From positions 62,001 to 126,000 of the IMG/VR virus record IMGVR_UViG_3300012582_000194: DNA of 64,000 bases; one strand, given 5' to 3'. The stretch's first letter is position 1, and the number at the start of each line of letters is the position of its first letter. Below, piece by piece: positions 25,566-33,923 of this stretch. The translations under genes were made by a program, and so were the position numbers. The DNA is from a virus. The notes beneath the pieces were generated by a model. That model was not told where the DNA came from. It worked only from the letters and a program-made list of their open reading frames with translations, and did no database searches.

Positions 25566-28103
25566 TTAAAATTTGTAAGCATTCGATATAATTTTTCTAT
25601 TAGAATTGTCAATTAGTAACGCCATTCTTGTATCACGCAGGATGTATTGGTTTAGCGATTTTGAAAATTTATCCTTCTCAACTACATCACTAAATATTCT
25701 AAGATTGGTATAGTACATATTAGATCCTAACAATTCCACTACTAAATTCGTATTATCCCATGTTTGTGGAATGTATGCTGAACCTCCTTCTGATACTAAT
25801 TTCAATTCTGATGATGAGGATGAACCTGGTTGAGTATCACCATAACGCTCATATAAAGCCCAATCAATTTTATGTTGTCTTTGATTTAAATTAATTATTA
25901 TACCATACCATTTATTTTGAACTACGCTCATATCATATTCATATAATGTAGCATTAACAACTATTTGTAATTTACCGTCTTTGTATCCAATTTTATACCC
26001 ATTATCATTTTTAAAATTGTGTATGAAATTATAATATTGACCTGAAACTAAATCAACTATATTAAACCAATTCATAAAACATCTATTTTCACCTTCTATT
26101 AGATAATTATCTAGCTTCGCATAAGTAATAGCTGGTATACCAACAAAATTGCTTAAATCATAAAAATTGAGGGATATAATATTAGGGCCATTTTCCAATT
26201 CAAAATCAATAATAGGTGCTTTTATACTTAATCTCACTATTTCTTCTGTTAAATTTTGTTGTGTTATTTTATCTGAAATTTTATTCTTCTCTTCTTGTAC
26301 TTGTTCACCAATAAGAGTTTCTAAAGCATTATCTGTTGTAGCATCATGAATTTCTTGATCGAATTCTCGTCTATCAATAGAAGTATCTGTTTCGTGTTTA
26401 GTGAGAATAACTTTATAGTATACTGATGAATTCATGAAATTTTTTGACATTTGTGCATGTTCCACTCTATACCATCTATTTGTCAAACAAAAGAAAATAA
26501 TATCTTTTTTAGCAGGTCTTTCTGTAATACCAAACGCATTATGAAATTCATCTTTAGTGATATTAATTTCAGATGATTCGAATAAAGCTAAATCAAAACT
26601 TGTAAAATTTACAGTATTTTCTGGTATTTTATTTTCAGGAAATAATATTTTTATTCTCTTTTTATTACTAAGGTTCATCGTACCATATTCATGTAATATA
26701 TTATCGACACCAGAACCATCAGGTGTTGCTTTATAATAATCAACTTCCCAACCATAAACATTAGTTACATCATTTGCTAATTTATTATACAAATCAATTG
26801 GTTGACTAAAATTATATGGGTTATATGTAGGTGCGCATGAATTAGCCCACTCATTTTTAATTTCATCAAATGTAGCTATGCTATCAGGTGTATCAACATT
26901 ATTAGTTGAACCACAACTTGGACATTCACAGTCAACATTATATAAACAATCCATTCTCAATCCTAATTTATTCATTTTCGCATAATCATTTGTGATATTT
27001 TGAAAATCTCCTTCGAATATAATATCTCTTAATCCAATTGATCCTGTATTATCTGTACCATTTCTCGTAAATGCTATTTCTATATAAAAGAAAGATAGCA
27101 TATCTGTTTTAATTGTTGAAAAATTTGCTTGTGTGAATGGAGTCCATTGACTCCATTGTTTTTTATTTTTAGAATACCTGTATTGAATATCCATCATTCT
27201 TGTAGAAGTTTCACCAATAATTGATATTTGATAACCAGTAAATTTGAATGCTTTAAAAACAAAAGGAGGTTGTAAAATTATTCTATCTCCTATTTTATAT
27301 AAGTCAAATATGGTATCAGTAAATATGTTAGATTGTTCTGCTAAAAATTTAACTTCATTTAGATAAATTCTTTTTTTATAATTATTATCTAAACTTCTTT
27401 CTGTATAAATTATTTGAAGAATTTCACCACCTATAAGAGTAATTCCAGCAAAAAGTGGATTAATGTATATAAAATCACCTTTATTAATTATACTATCAGC
27501 AGTTAATAAACTTGTTCCGAATAATATAGAGTTACTATCCAATAATACGCTATCAAGAACGAATCCATAACTACCTTGTGTGGGATAATCTCTATCGAAT
27601 TGAAAGAAACTACTACCATCAAATACATTTGTCCATCCTAATGTTTTAGGTTTATCCACTACTATAGAAAATGTAAAATTTCTATCTACTGGTATACAGC
27701 TATATTTAAACTCAAACCATGCATCATATCCTTTAATAGTATTAAAATTTTCTAAATCTATAATAAGCCAATCTGACCAAGTTATGTTATCGAATGAGTA
27801 TCTAAATTGTTTTTCAAAATATAAAAAATCGGTATCACCAATAACATTATCGATGAAATCTTTCCATTCTAAAATATTTTCAATTTTTTCCGTTGTTCTC
27901 CATTGAATTACTTCATTTTCATATGCGAGCGATACTAAATTTGTACCTGATGTACCTTCCAAACTAGGAAATATAGGAATACCATTAGTACCATCATCAT
28001 CCCATAAATAAGGAATTTGAACTAATGATGGTGAAAATATAAAAGATAGTGATACATTTTCATTCAAGTCGTTGTTTACTATAGGATTAAGTATGATACT
28101 CAA
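25566..28103 (-). CDS. Large virion protein with Cys cluster and lectin-like C-terminus
   Basis: This 845-residue protein uses a TTG start (28103-28101); no suitable ATG is near and a TAATATATAA motif lies 19 bases upstream. The N-terminal half is beta-rich with several Trp (ITWSDWLIIDLEN, NKKQWSQWTPF). DCECPSCG near residue 390 could bind metal. The C-terminal 200 residues (IISLNFYDLSNF to YYTNLRIFSDVVEK) resemble a concanavalin or laminin-G-like jelly roll. An EGTSGTN tract lies near residue 49. It probably belongs to the tail or baseplate. Confidence 0.65.
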   Translation of the reverse strand: MSIILNPIVNNDLNENVSLSFIFSPSLVQIPYLWDDDGTNGIPIFPSLEGTSGTNLVSLAYENEVIQWRTTEKIENILEWKDFIDNVIGDTDFLYFEKQFRYSFDNITWSDWLIIDLENFNTIKGYDAWFEFKYSCIPVDRNFTFSIVVDKPKTLGWTNVFDGSSFFQFDRDYPTQGSYGFVLDSVLLDSNSILFGTSLLTADSIINKGDFIYINPLFAGITLIGGEILQIIYTERSLDNNYKKRIYLNEVKFLAEQSNIFTDTIFDLYKIGDRIILQPPFVFKAFKFTGYQISIIGETSTRMMDIQYRYSKNKKQWSQWTPFTQANFSTIKTDMLSFFYIEIAFTRNGTDNTGSIGLRDIIFEGDFQNITNDYAKMNKLGLRMDCLYNVDCECPSCGSTNNVDTPDSIATFDEIKNEWANSCAPTYNPYNFSQPIDLYNKLANDVTNVYGWEVDYYKATPDGSGVDNILHEYGTMNLSNKKRIKILFPENKIPENTVNFTSFDLALFESSEINITKDEFHNAFGITERPAKKDIIFFCLTNRWYRVEHAQMSKNFMNSSVYYKVILTKHETDTSIDRREFDQEIHDATTDNALETLIGEQVQEEKNKISDKITQQNLTEEIVRLSIKAPIIDFELENGPNIISLNFYDLSNFVGIPAITYAKLDNYLIEGENRCFMNWFNIVDLVSGQYYNFIHNFKNDNGYKIGYKDGKLQIVVNATLYEYDMSVVQNKWYGIIINLNQRQHKIDWALYERYGDTQPGSSSSSELKLVSEGGSAYIPQTWDNTNLVVELLGSNMYYTNLRIFSDVVEKDKFSKSLNQYILRDTRMALLIDNSNRKIISNAYKF

Positions 28104-28122
28104 AGTTATTCTATCATTTTTG

Positions 28123-28132
28123 TTATATATTA
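28123..28132 (-). promoter_or_regulatory. TATATA-type candidate late promoter
   Basis: TAATATATAA, 19 bases before the TTG start of the 845-aa virion gene. Confidence 0.4.
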
Positions 28133-28263
28133 ATTTTGGTGGTAATAAAATAAAATGACAATTAAGATGAAAATATTCCTTTTGACAAGTCGCAATATTA
28201 AATTTTGATATTAATGAGTTTATACAAGATCATGATATATATTATAATATTAATTATATAATT

Positions 28264-28273
28264 TAATATATAG
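28264..28273 (+). promoter_or_regulatory. TATATA-type candidate late promoter
   Basis: TAATATATAG, 18 bases before the Ig-repeat virion gene; divergent from the 28123 copy. Confidence 0.4.
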
Positions 28274-28291
28274 AGAAAATAGGTTATTATA

Positions 28292-30169
28292 ATGTGTAAT
28301 AATAGTTTAGTTAAACCTTTTAGTAAGTATATTAAATTATATAAAGAAGATTTTGTTGCAATTGAAGGTTCAAATACTAAAAATAAATTGTCTTTATCGG
28401 ATTTAAAAATACCGTATGAGCAGTATTTATATACAGAAGTAATGCTTAAAGAAGATTCTTATCATCATGAAATTCCTTATGGAGCTTTGGGTGATGAAGT
28501 AACTATTTTAATTGTTAAAATTACATATGTTCCTGTAGTAAAAACATTAACTCCTGATCCAGAAGTTCCATATGTACAATATTTTTTTAGAAATAATGAA
28601 GAAGAAATAAGAAATATTGATAGTCTTTTGATTTTATCTGGAACTAAAGATAAGAAATTACCTAAAATATATTTAAACAATCCTAATAAGAAATATAGAG
28701 CTAAAGTTGAAATATTTACTGCTACACAAGAAGTTGTATTTGGTACTGGTGTAACATTTGTTCCTATTAATGAATCGGTATTTAGTATTCAGGATTTAGA
28801 ATATACTAATATAGTTTCTGATGCGAATGGAGTATCTATAATAGTTCAAACTGATAGTAATACGCCATTAGCTAATATTGCAATTGATAGAATTTCTAAT
28901 ATTGAAATTAGTGGAAGGTTATTAATTATAGATGATACAGCAATAGGTAAAATTAATTTATTTTTTATAAATGATTTTCATTGTTTACAAGCGTTTTCGT
29001 TAATTAACTGGGCTATTAAAGATCCTCAGAATAATATTATTACAATATCAACTGGTCCTGATTTAATTGCACCTGTTATTACTTATGCATCAACTTTTAC
29101 AACCAGTATTTCATTATTGGATTATCCAGTTGGAACAAGTGGAACAGCAGGTTATTTGATTACTAAACAAAATTTAATTAATTTGTTTATTGATAATATA
29201 GAAGATAATAGAGATGGATTAGTATATGTTGATTCATCAAATGTTACTATTACGAAAGTAAATCAAAATTTAAAGAGAGAAAGTATTTCAGAAATAGGTA
29301 AATATAATTATACATTAGATGTTTTTGATACGGCTGGTAATTTAACATCGGATTCATTTATATTGAATATTACTGATAATAACCCACCACAAATCATTTT
29401 AAATACCTTGGGTTACGAATTATATCAAAATAGTACATCTGGTACTGGTGGTACATCAGGATTTGTATTACAGCCACATATTTATTTAGAAGATTTTAGT
29501 TCTAATATTATAGATAAACAAGATTTAATAGATTTGTTAATATCTATGGTACTTGATACTGCTGATGGTGTTATTACTGCAAACACTAATAATATTGAAA
29601 TAACTATAACTGATTTCCAAGGGGTTACTATTGTTAGTGAAATAGATTCACCTGGATATTATGATATTTACTTTCAAGCAGTAGATTTAAATAATAATGT
29701 TTCAACATCTTTATGGAAAGATATTGATACTGAGTTATTAGATTTATCTAATGCACCATTCACTAATCTTTCAATTGAAATTAGAGCAAATCAACCACCA
29801 GTTGTTAATTTCTTTAGTACGATACCAAATATTAGTTTAATGGCTCAAGGGGGTATAGTATCAAAATCTGTATTACAAAATCTATTAATTGATAATATTA
29901 CTGATGATAGAGATGGTATTATCACATCTAATATATTGAATATCAGCTTATTTAAAACATATTTTTGGGATAGCACGGCTGGTACAGCGGGAGCTGGTAC
30001 GGCTGGTGTTGTAGTTGTAGATGGTTTTAATACATATGTTTTTGAGCCTATACCTGCTGTTGAGATGATTGCAACAACAACTGAGGGTATTTATATAGTA
30101 AAAGTTCTTGTAGTAGATAGTGATGGTGGATTAGCATTAGAAGAAGTTTCTGTAAATATTCTCACTTAA
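28292..30169 (+). CDS. Virion protein with three Ig-like repeats
   Basis: The 625-residue protein has an N-terminal domain of about 250 residues, then three related Ig or cadherin-like units. The repeats share LFIDNIEDNRDGLVYVDSSN, LLISMVLDTADGVITANTNN and LLIDNITDDRDGIITSNILN. Two carry GTSGTAG or TSGTGGTSG inserts at the matching place; the third has STAGTAGAGTAG elsewhere. Ig-like domains in phage virions often decorate surfaces and bind carbohydrate. A TAATATATAG motif ends 18 bases upstream of the ATG. Confidence 0.7.
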   Translation: MCNNSLVKPFSKYIKLYKEDFVAIEGSNTKNKLSLSDLKIPYEQYLYTEVMLKEDSYHHEIPYGALGDEVTILIVKITYVPVVKTLTPDPEVPYVQYFFRNNEEEIRNIDSLLILSGTKDKKLPKIYLNNPNKKYRAKVEIFTATQEVVFGTGVTFVPINESVFSIQDLEYTNIVSDANGVSIIVQTDSNTPLANIAIDRISNIEISGRLLIIDDTAIGKINLFFINDFHCLQAFSLINWAIKDPQNNIITISTGPDLIAPVITYASTFTTSISLLDYPVGTSGTAGYLITKQNLINLFIDNIEDNRDGLVYVDSSNVTITKVNQNLKRESISEIGKYNYTLDVFDTAGNLTSDSFILNITDNNPPQIILNTLGYELYQNSTSGTGGTSGFVLQPHIYLEDFSSNIIDKQDLIDLLISMVLDTADGVITANTNNIEITITDFQGVTIVSEIDSPGYYDIYFQAVDLNNNVSTSLWKDIDTELLDLSNAPFTNLSIEIRANQPPVVNFFSTIPNISLMAQGGIVSKSVLQNLLIDNITDDRDGIITSNILNISLFKTYFWDSTAGTAGAGTAGVVVVDGFNTYVFEPIPAVEMIATTTEGIYIVKVLVVDSDGGLALEEVSVNILT

Positions 30170-30173
30170 TTTC

Positions 30174-30204
30174 TTGTATTTTTGAATAATTTGGTTTATA
30201 TTTG
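30174..30204 (+). promoter_or_regulatory. Host-type promoter
   Basis: TTG (30174-30176), 20-base spacer, TATATTTG (30197-30204), 19 bases before the UVR-like membrane protein gene. Confidence 0.55.
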
Positions 30205-30223
30205 TATATAAAATTGGAAAATT

Positions 30224-30634
30224 ATGTATAAAGATAGAACCCAATTACTTAAAGAAATTGAAAAATTACAAGAAGAAAGACATTCATTAAGGCTTAAAGA
30301 AGCTCAAATTTACAGAATTTTAGCTATAGTTATTGGTGTTGTTACTGCTGGTTTAATATTCAATTCTTTTATAGGAGTAACAACGAATCAGATATATGTT
30401 TCTATTTTTTTAAACATAGTTTCATGTTTCTATATAATCAGAGAATTAGTAAAGAAAAATACAAAAGTTAGTATAAATGATAGTTCACCTATTAATGTTT
30501 TCGAAAAAGGTGAGAAATTATATACTTTATCTGAAGGTAGATTAAACGAACTATTATCTATTTGTGTAGAGAAAGAAAACTATGAAATAGCCTCAAAAGT
30601 GAGGGATGAATTAAAAAAGTTTAAAAATAATTGA
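30224..30634 (+). CDS. Membrane protein with C-terminal UVR-like motif
   Basis: An N-terminal coiled coil (RTQLLKEIEKLQEERHSLR) is followed by two hydrophobic helices (ILAIVIGVVTAGLIF and QIYVSIFLNIVSCFYII). The C-terminus LNELLSICVEKENYEIASKV resembles the UVR helical-hairpin motif of UvrB and UvrC. The 136-residue protein therefore presents a UVR-like hairpin at the membrane. The partner is unknown. It ends in TGA, unusual here, and a host-type promoter lies upstream. Confidence 0.55.
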   Translation: MYKDRTQLLKEIEKLQEERHSLRLKEAQIYRILAIVIGVVTAGLIFNSFIGVTTNQIYVSIFLNIVSCFYIIRELVKKNTKVSINDSSPINVFEKGEKLYTLSEGRLNELLSICVEKENYEIASKVRDELKKFKNN

Positions 30635-30660
30635 AATTCTAATATAAATTATTATATTTG
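30631..30660 (+). promoter_or_regulatory. Host-type promoter, leaderless spacing
   Basis: TTG (30631-30633), 19-base spacer, TATATTTG (30653-30660). Only four bases separate it from the ATG at 30665. The TTG overlaps the TGA stop of the upstream gene. Confidence 0.55.
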
Positions 30661-30664
30661 TAAT

Positions 30665-31009
30665 ATGCTTGATGTAAAAGGAGAAAATTTATTCAGATTT
30701 TTAAGGAAAACTGTACTTAATGGTTTATATTGTAAATCAATTGAGAGTGGTGATGATATTCAATATACCGATGCGGAACTTAATCGTATTATGGGATATA
30801 TTAGTGTATTGCAACCGCAGGATAAAGTTCTTCTTTTAAATGTTATGAAGAAAAGCAAATTTCCTGATGATTTTTTAGGTTTGTTTGAGGAAGAAATGAA
30901 ATTTATAAAAAAGAATTATAAAAATGATAAATGGGATTTCTTTACTAAAAAAGGCTTCAAAGACGAAATTAAGAAGGTTTTCAAAGTTGAAGAAACTGAA
31001 CAAGGTTAA
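30665..31009 (+). CDS. Hypothetical protein, 114 aa
   Basis: This predominantly helical protein includes FRFLRKTVLNGLYCKSIESG and a basic C-terminus. No family recognised. A good host-type promoter (TTG-N19-TATATTTG) ends only four bases before the ATG, implying a leaderless message. Two further small genes follow within 300 bases, forming a short cluster. Confidence 0.55.
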   Translation: MLDVKGENLFRFLRKTVLNGLYCKSIESGDDIQYTDAELNRIMGYISVLQPQDKVLLLNVMKKSKFPDDFLGLFEEEMKFIKKNYKNDKWDFFTKKGFKDEIKKVFKVEETEQG

Positions 31010-31011
31010 AT

Positions 31012-31242
31012 ATGATGTTTGCGATAGGAGATAAAGTAAAATGTAATTCGTCTGATATTCATACAATATTACGTATTGGTGCTGAAGAAATTCTTATTGT
31101 TAGAAAATCTACTTATGATATAGAAACAAATAAATTTTACTTAAAATTCGAAGATAAGGATTTTTTTTATGGAATATCTGAAGATTGTTTTACCTTAGTT
31201 ACAAATAGAAAAAATAGAATAGAAAATCTTTTTAGTGAATAA
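31012..31242 (+). CDS. Small KOW/SH3-like protein
   Basis: The 76-residue product opens MMFAIGDKVKCNSSD and continues as a run of beta strands (EILIVRKSTYD, FYLKFEDKDFFYGI), similar to an SH3-like barrel. Comparable small barrels occur in the 47881 and 54823 genes. It begins two bases after the preceding stop, so it is co-transcribed. Function unknown. Confidence 0.5.
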   Translation: MMFAIGDKVKCNSSDIHTILRIGAEEILIVRKSTYDIETNKFYLKFEDKDFFYGISEDCFTLVTNRKNRIENLFSE

Positions 31243-31270
31243 ACTTTTTATATTTTTATACTATAATGGT

Positions 31271-31621
31271 ATGAAAATTAGAGTATTTTCCGATATTATC
31301 GGAACATCCATTTTTATTAATAATAAATTAGCCGAACATGATATATTAGTAAAGTCTGTGTGGGTTTTATTGATATTGGTTAAATATGGTATTATTCCAC
31401 ATGATACAGACTCGGTATCAAAATTAATACATAAATATGGTGATTTTAGTAAAATTCCGAGTATTCATGAGTTTATAACAAATGATATGGTGAATGATGA
31501 TAAATTCAAGTTTAATATTGATATTAAATCTATTAAAATAAATATTGATAAAAAACATCCTAAACTTTTTTCTACTCTACAAAAATATTTAATCAAAAAG
31601 CACAATATAGATTTTCAATAA
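31271..31621 (+). CDS. Hypothetical protein, about 116 aa
   Basis: I choose ATG at 31271 (MKIRVFSDIIGTSIF). A GTG at 31235 in the same frame would overlap the preceding gene and add twelve hydrophobic residues. The product has a strand-rich start and a Lys-rich C-terminus (LKYLIKKHNIDFQ-like). No domain recognised. It ends 33 bases before the next virion gene. Confidence 0.45.
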   Translation: MKIRVFSDIIGTSIFINNKLAEHDILVKSVWVLLILVKYGIIPHDTDSVSKLIHKYGDFSKIPSIHEFITNDMVNDDKFKFNIDIKSIKINIDKKHPKLFSTLQKYLIKKHNIDFQ

Positions 31622-31631
31622 AAATATATAA
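31622..31631 (+). promoter_or_regulatory. TATATA-type candidate late promoter
   Basis: AAATATATAA, 22 bases before the 179-aa virion gene's ATG. Confidence 0.35.
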
Positions 31632-31653
31632 CGTAAATGAGATTAAAGTTGAA

Positions 31654-32193
31654 ATGGCTAATTATAGCAAATTAAATTTTTGTGTTCCCGCAGGAGATTC
31701 GACATCTCTTAGAATTAGAGATTCTAAAGGTAATATTAAATATACTATTTATAATAGTAATGAGACATTATTTTTTAATAATAATAATTTGATTGTTATT
31801 AGAACTGAAGGTGATGCAACTGATATTATGTTAGATTTCTCATCTAAACCAGAAGCTATACAGTCGTTGGCTATATTAAATACAGAATATAGTAAAATAA
31901 AAAAAAATTATGAAGATAAGAAAATATCGACAATAATAGAAAATATTGGTGAAGGTATAACACCTGACATAAAAGAAATTATTTTTAGTAGTGAATCAGG
32001 TGCAAATCCTATTACAAATGGACAGACAGTTTTTAATATTCCGAATTCTGTAGCAATAGATTCTGTTATATTTAATGGTATTGTAATAAATGACTATTCT
32101 TTTAATATTATTGATAAAAACATCACATTGGATGTTGTTAATATTGGATATGATATTGAAGATACCGATGAAATCTTTATAAAATATTATTAA
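31654..32193 (+). CDS. Small virion or fibre protein
   Basis: The 179-residue protein has a beta-rich N-terminal domain (LNFCVPAGDSTSLRIRDSKG), a coiled segment around residue 80, and a C-terminal module (SVIFNGIVINDYSF to DTDEIFIKYY). That module resembles the end of the 22964 fibre protein. An AAATATATAA motif lies 22 bases upstream. It probably belongs to the tail-fibre or baseplate set that follows it. Confidence 0.55.
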   Translation: MANYSKLNFCVPAGDSTSLRIRDSKGNIKYTIYNSNETLFFNNNNLIVIRTEGDATDIMLDFSSKPEAIQSLAILNTEYSKIKKNYEDKKISTIIENIGEGITPDIKEIIFSSESGANPITNGQTVFNIPNSVAIDSVIFNGIVINDYSFNIIDKNITLDVVNIGYDIEDTDEIFIKYY

Positions 32194-32224
32194 ATTGTTT
32201 ATTTTTATTTCTATTTTACTTGAT

Positions 32225-32234
32225 TAATATATAC
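32225..32234 (+). promoter_or_regulatory. TATATA-type candidate late promoter
   Basis: TAATATATAC, 25 bases before the 548-aa fibre gene's ATG. Confidence 0.4.
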
Positions 32235-32259
32235 ACTATATTAAAAATTTAGATAGAAT

Positions 32260-33906
32260 ATGTCAAAATTAATAAAAAGAAAACAGATAGATTTAAAATT
32301 AAAAGCTGCACCCGATGGTTCTTATGGGTTTTCGTCTAATATACCAAATGTTTTACAAGGAGATGATTTAGAATCTGCTATTGATAAAATTGTTTCGGTA
32401 TTAGATAAATTATCACCTGTAATGCCACCATTATTAAATCAGCTTACATTATCAATATCTGTTGCTGGTGGTACTACAACACCAACTACTGGGTTATTAA
32501 CATCTGATGGAACTACTAAAACGAATGTTCATAAATTTGTTAACAATTCAACTTTAACATGGACTACAACAGGAATATTTAATAGTGTTTCAACAAGAAA
32601 TGGACATTTTAGAAATGGTGATTCAACTACAGCTAAATTAAGAATTACACATTTATATAATTCAATAGTTAAACAAGCAACTATTAGCAATATTGATACT
32701 ATTGCTATAGATGGTACTTCCTCAGCATCCGATAATATTAATTATAATGTCAGAGTTGATATTATAGAAAAAAAAGATTATTATTCTGATGATGTTTCTT
32801 CAGCAACTAAATCTAATTTTTATAAATCAATTAAAGGTGCTATACTTGCTACAATGGCTACAACACAAAATGATTCCGATATTTTAGAAAGAACAATTAT
32901 GATTGAGTATTCAGAAAATGGATCATTTTCTGATACTATTTATTTAACAGGAACTTATAGAATTGAAAGTGCATCAACACCAACAGCATCTATTAATTCT
33001 GTTACTATTCCCTCTATGTCAGGACAAAAAGTTTCTGGTGTTCCTACATTAAATAATGGACAAATTATTTCAATTAGTGCTAATATTAGTAATGGTATTA
33101 AATATTATTATCCATCTATTATAGCTTCTTCAACTGTAACATCGGCTAGTACATTAAGTGTTACAATATCAGGTAGTCAAACACCAAATAGTACATATAA
33201 TTATGTAAGAAATCATACAATATCTGGTTCTGTGACTGTGGAATCTATTACATCATCTGTAACTCCAAATGATATTTTTGGTAGTGGTTCAGCAATACTA
33301 TCTACGGATACAAGTAAGCGTATTGATACTGTAGGTGTTGCTAAAATAACTACTGACACATCTATCAGAAAATTATCACCTGTGACAGGTGGTCAATATG
33401 AAACTATTTCGGGTACTTATGGGTTAGTTCAACATGATAATACATTAAATTCTGTATCTGATGCTTATTCATATCAATTACAAGTTTATGGTAATAATTA
33501 TAGATACCCATCGGGAAATTTTACAGCATTTGGTGGACCAAATTATACATCATTAACACAAAATTCATGGAGATACTCAGATTTTTCGGTAACTTCTATT
33601 TCAAATAAAACAAATATAGATTTAACAATAGTAGGTGCAACAGGTATTACTGTAAATCCTTATGGTACTGCTAATTTTAGATTGTATGTTAAAATTGAGG
33701 GTGTGACAGGCTGGTTGGATGCTAATGCTGCATGGGCAGCAGGAACGCCTATTAGTGATGGTGATGCGTCTGTTGATGTTGGAAACTCTACATCTGCTAC
33801 AGTGAGACGTATTACATTTGGTGCTAACCGTACAGGTAATATTAGTGTGAGAGTTGGAATTAATAGTGGTTCGGCAATTACATTTAGTGGAATAACAATA
33901 GCGTAA
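32260..33906 (+). CDS. Tail-fibre-like virion protein
   Basis: The 548-residue protein starts MSKLIKRKQIDLKLKAAPDG, then has a short coiled segment (DLESAIDKIVSVLDKL) that could trimerise. Long Ser/Thr/Ile-rich beta sequence follows, with no enzymatic motif. The C-terminus (VRRITFGANRTGNISVRVGI) is typical of fibre shafts or tips. It is expressed from a TAATATATAC motif 25 bases upstream and is followed after 17 bases by another virion gene. Confidence 0.65.
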   Translation: MSKLIKRKQIDLKLKAAPDGSYGFSSNIPNVLQGDDLESAIDKIVSVLDKLSPVMPPLLNQLTLSISVAGGTTTPTTGLLTSDGTTKTNVHKFVNNSTLTWTTTGIFNSVSTRNGHFRNGDSTTAKLRITHLYNSIVKQATISNIDTIAIDGTSSASDNINYNVRVDIIEKKDYYSDDVSSATKSNFYKSIKGAILATMATTQNDSDILERTIMIEYSENGSFSDTIYLTGTYRIESASTPTASINSVTIPSMSGQKVSGVPTLNNGQIISISANISNGIKYYYPSIIASSTVTSASTLSVTISGSQTPNSTYNYVRNHTISGSVTVESITSSVTPNDIFGSGSAILSTDTSKRIDTVGVAKITTDTSIRKLSPVTGGQYETISGTYGLVQHDNTLNSVSDAYSYQLQVYGNNYRYPSGNFTAFGGPNYTSLTQNSWRYSDFSVTSISNKTNIDLTIVGATGITVNPYGTANFRLYVKIEGVTGWLDANAAWAAGTPISDGDASVDVGNSTSATVRRITFGANRTGNISVRVGINSGSAITFSGITIA

Positions 33907-33923
33907 AAAATAAAATATTAAAA

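Noticed and set aside
30224-31009. TGA at 30632-30634 in frame with the next gene, as if a second UGA readthrough fusion.
   Set aside because: The ten codons between hold a complete host-type promoter, the two parts show no shared domain logic, and being in frame has a one-in-three chance.
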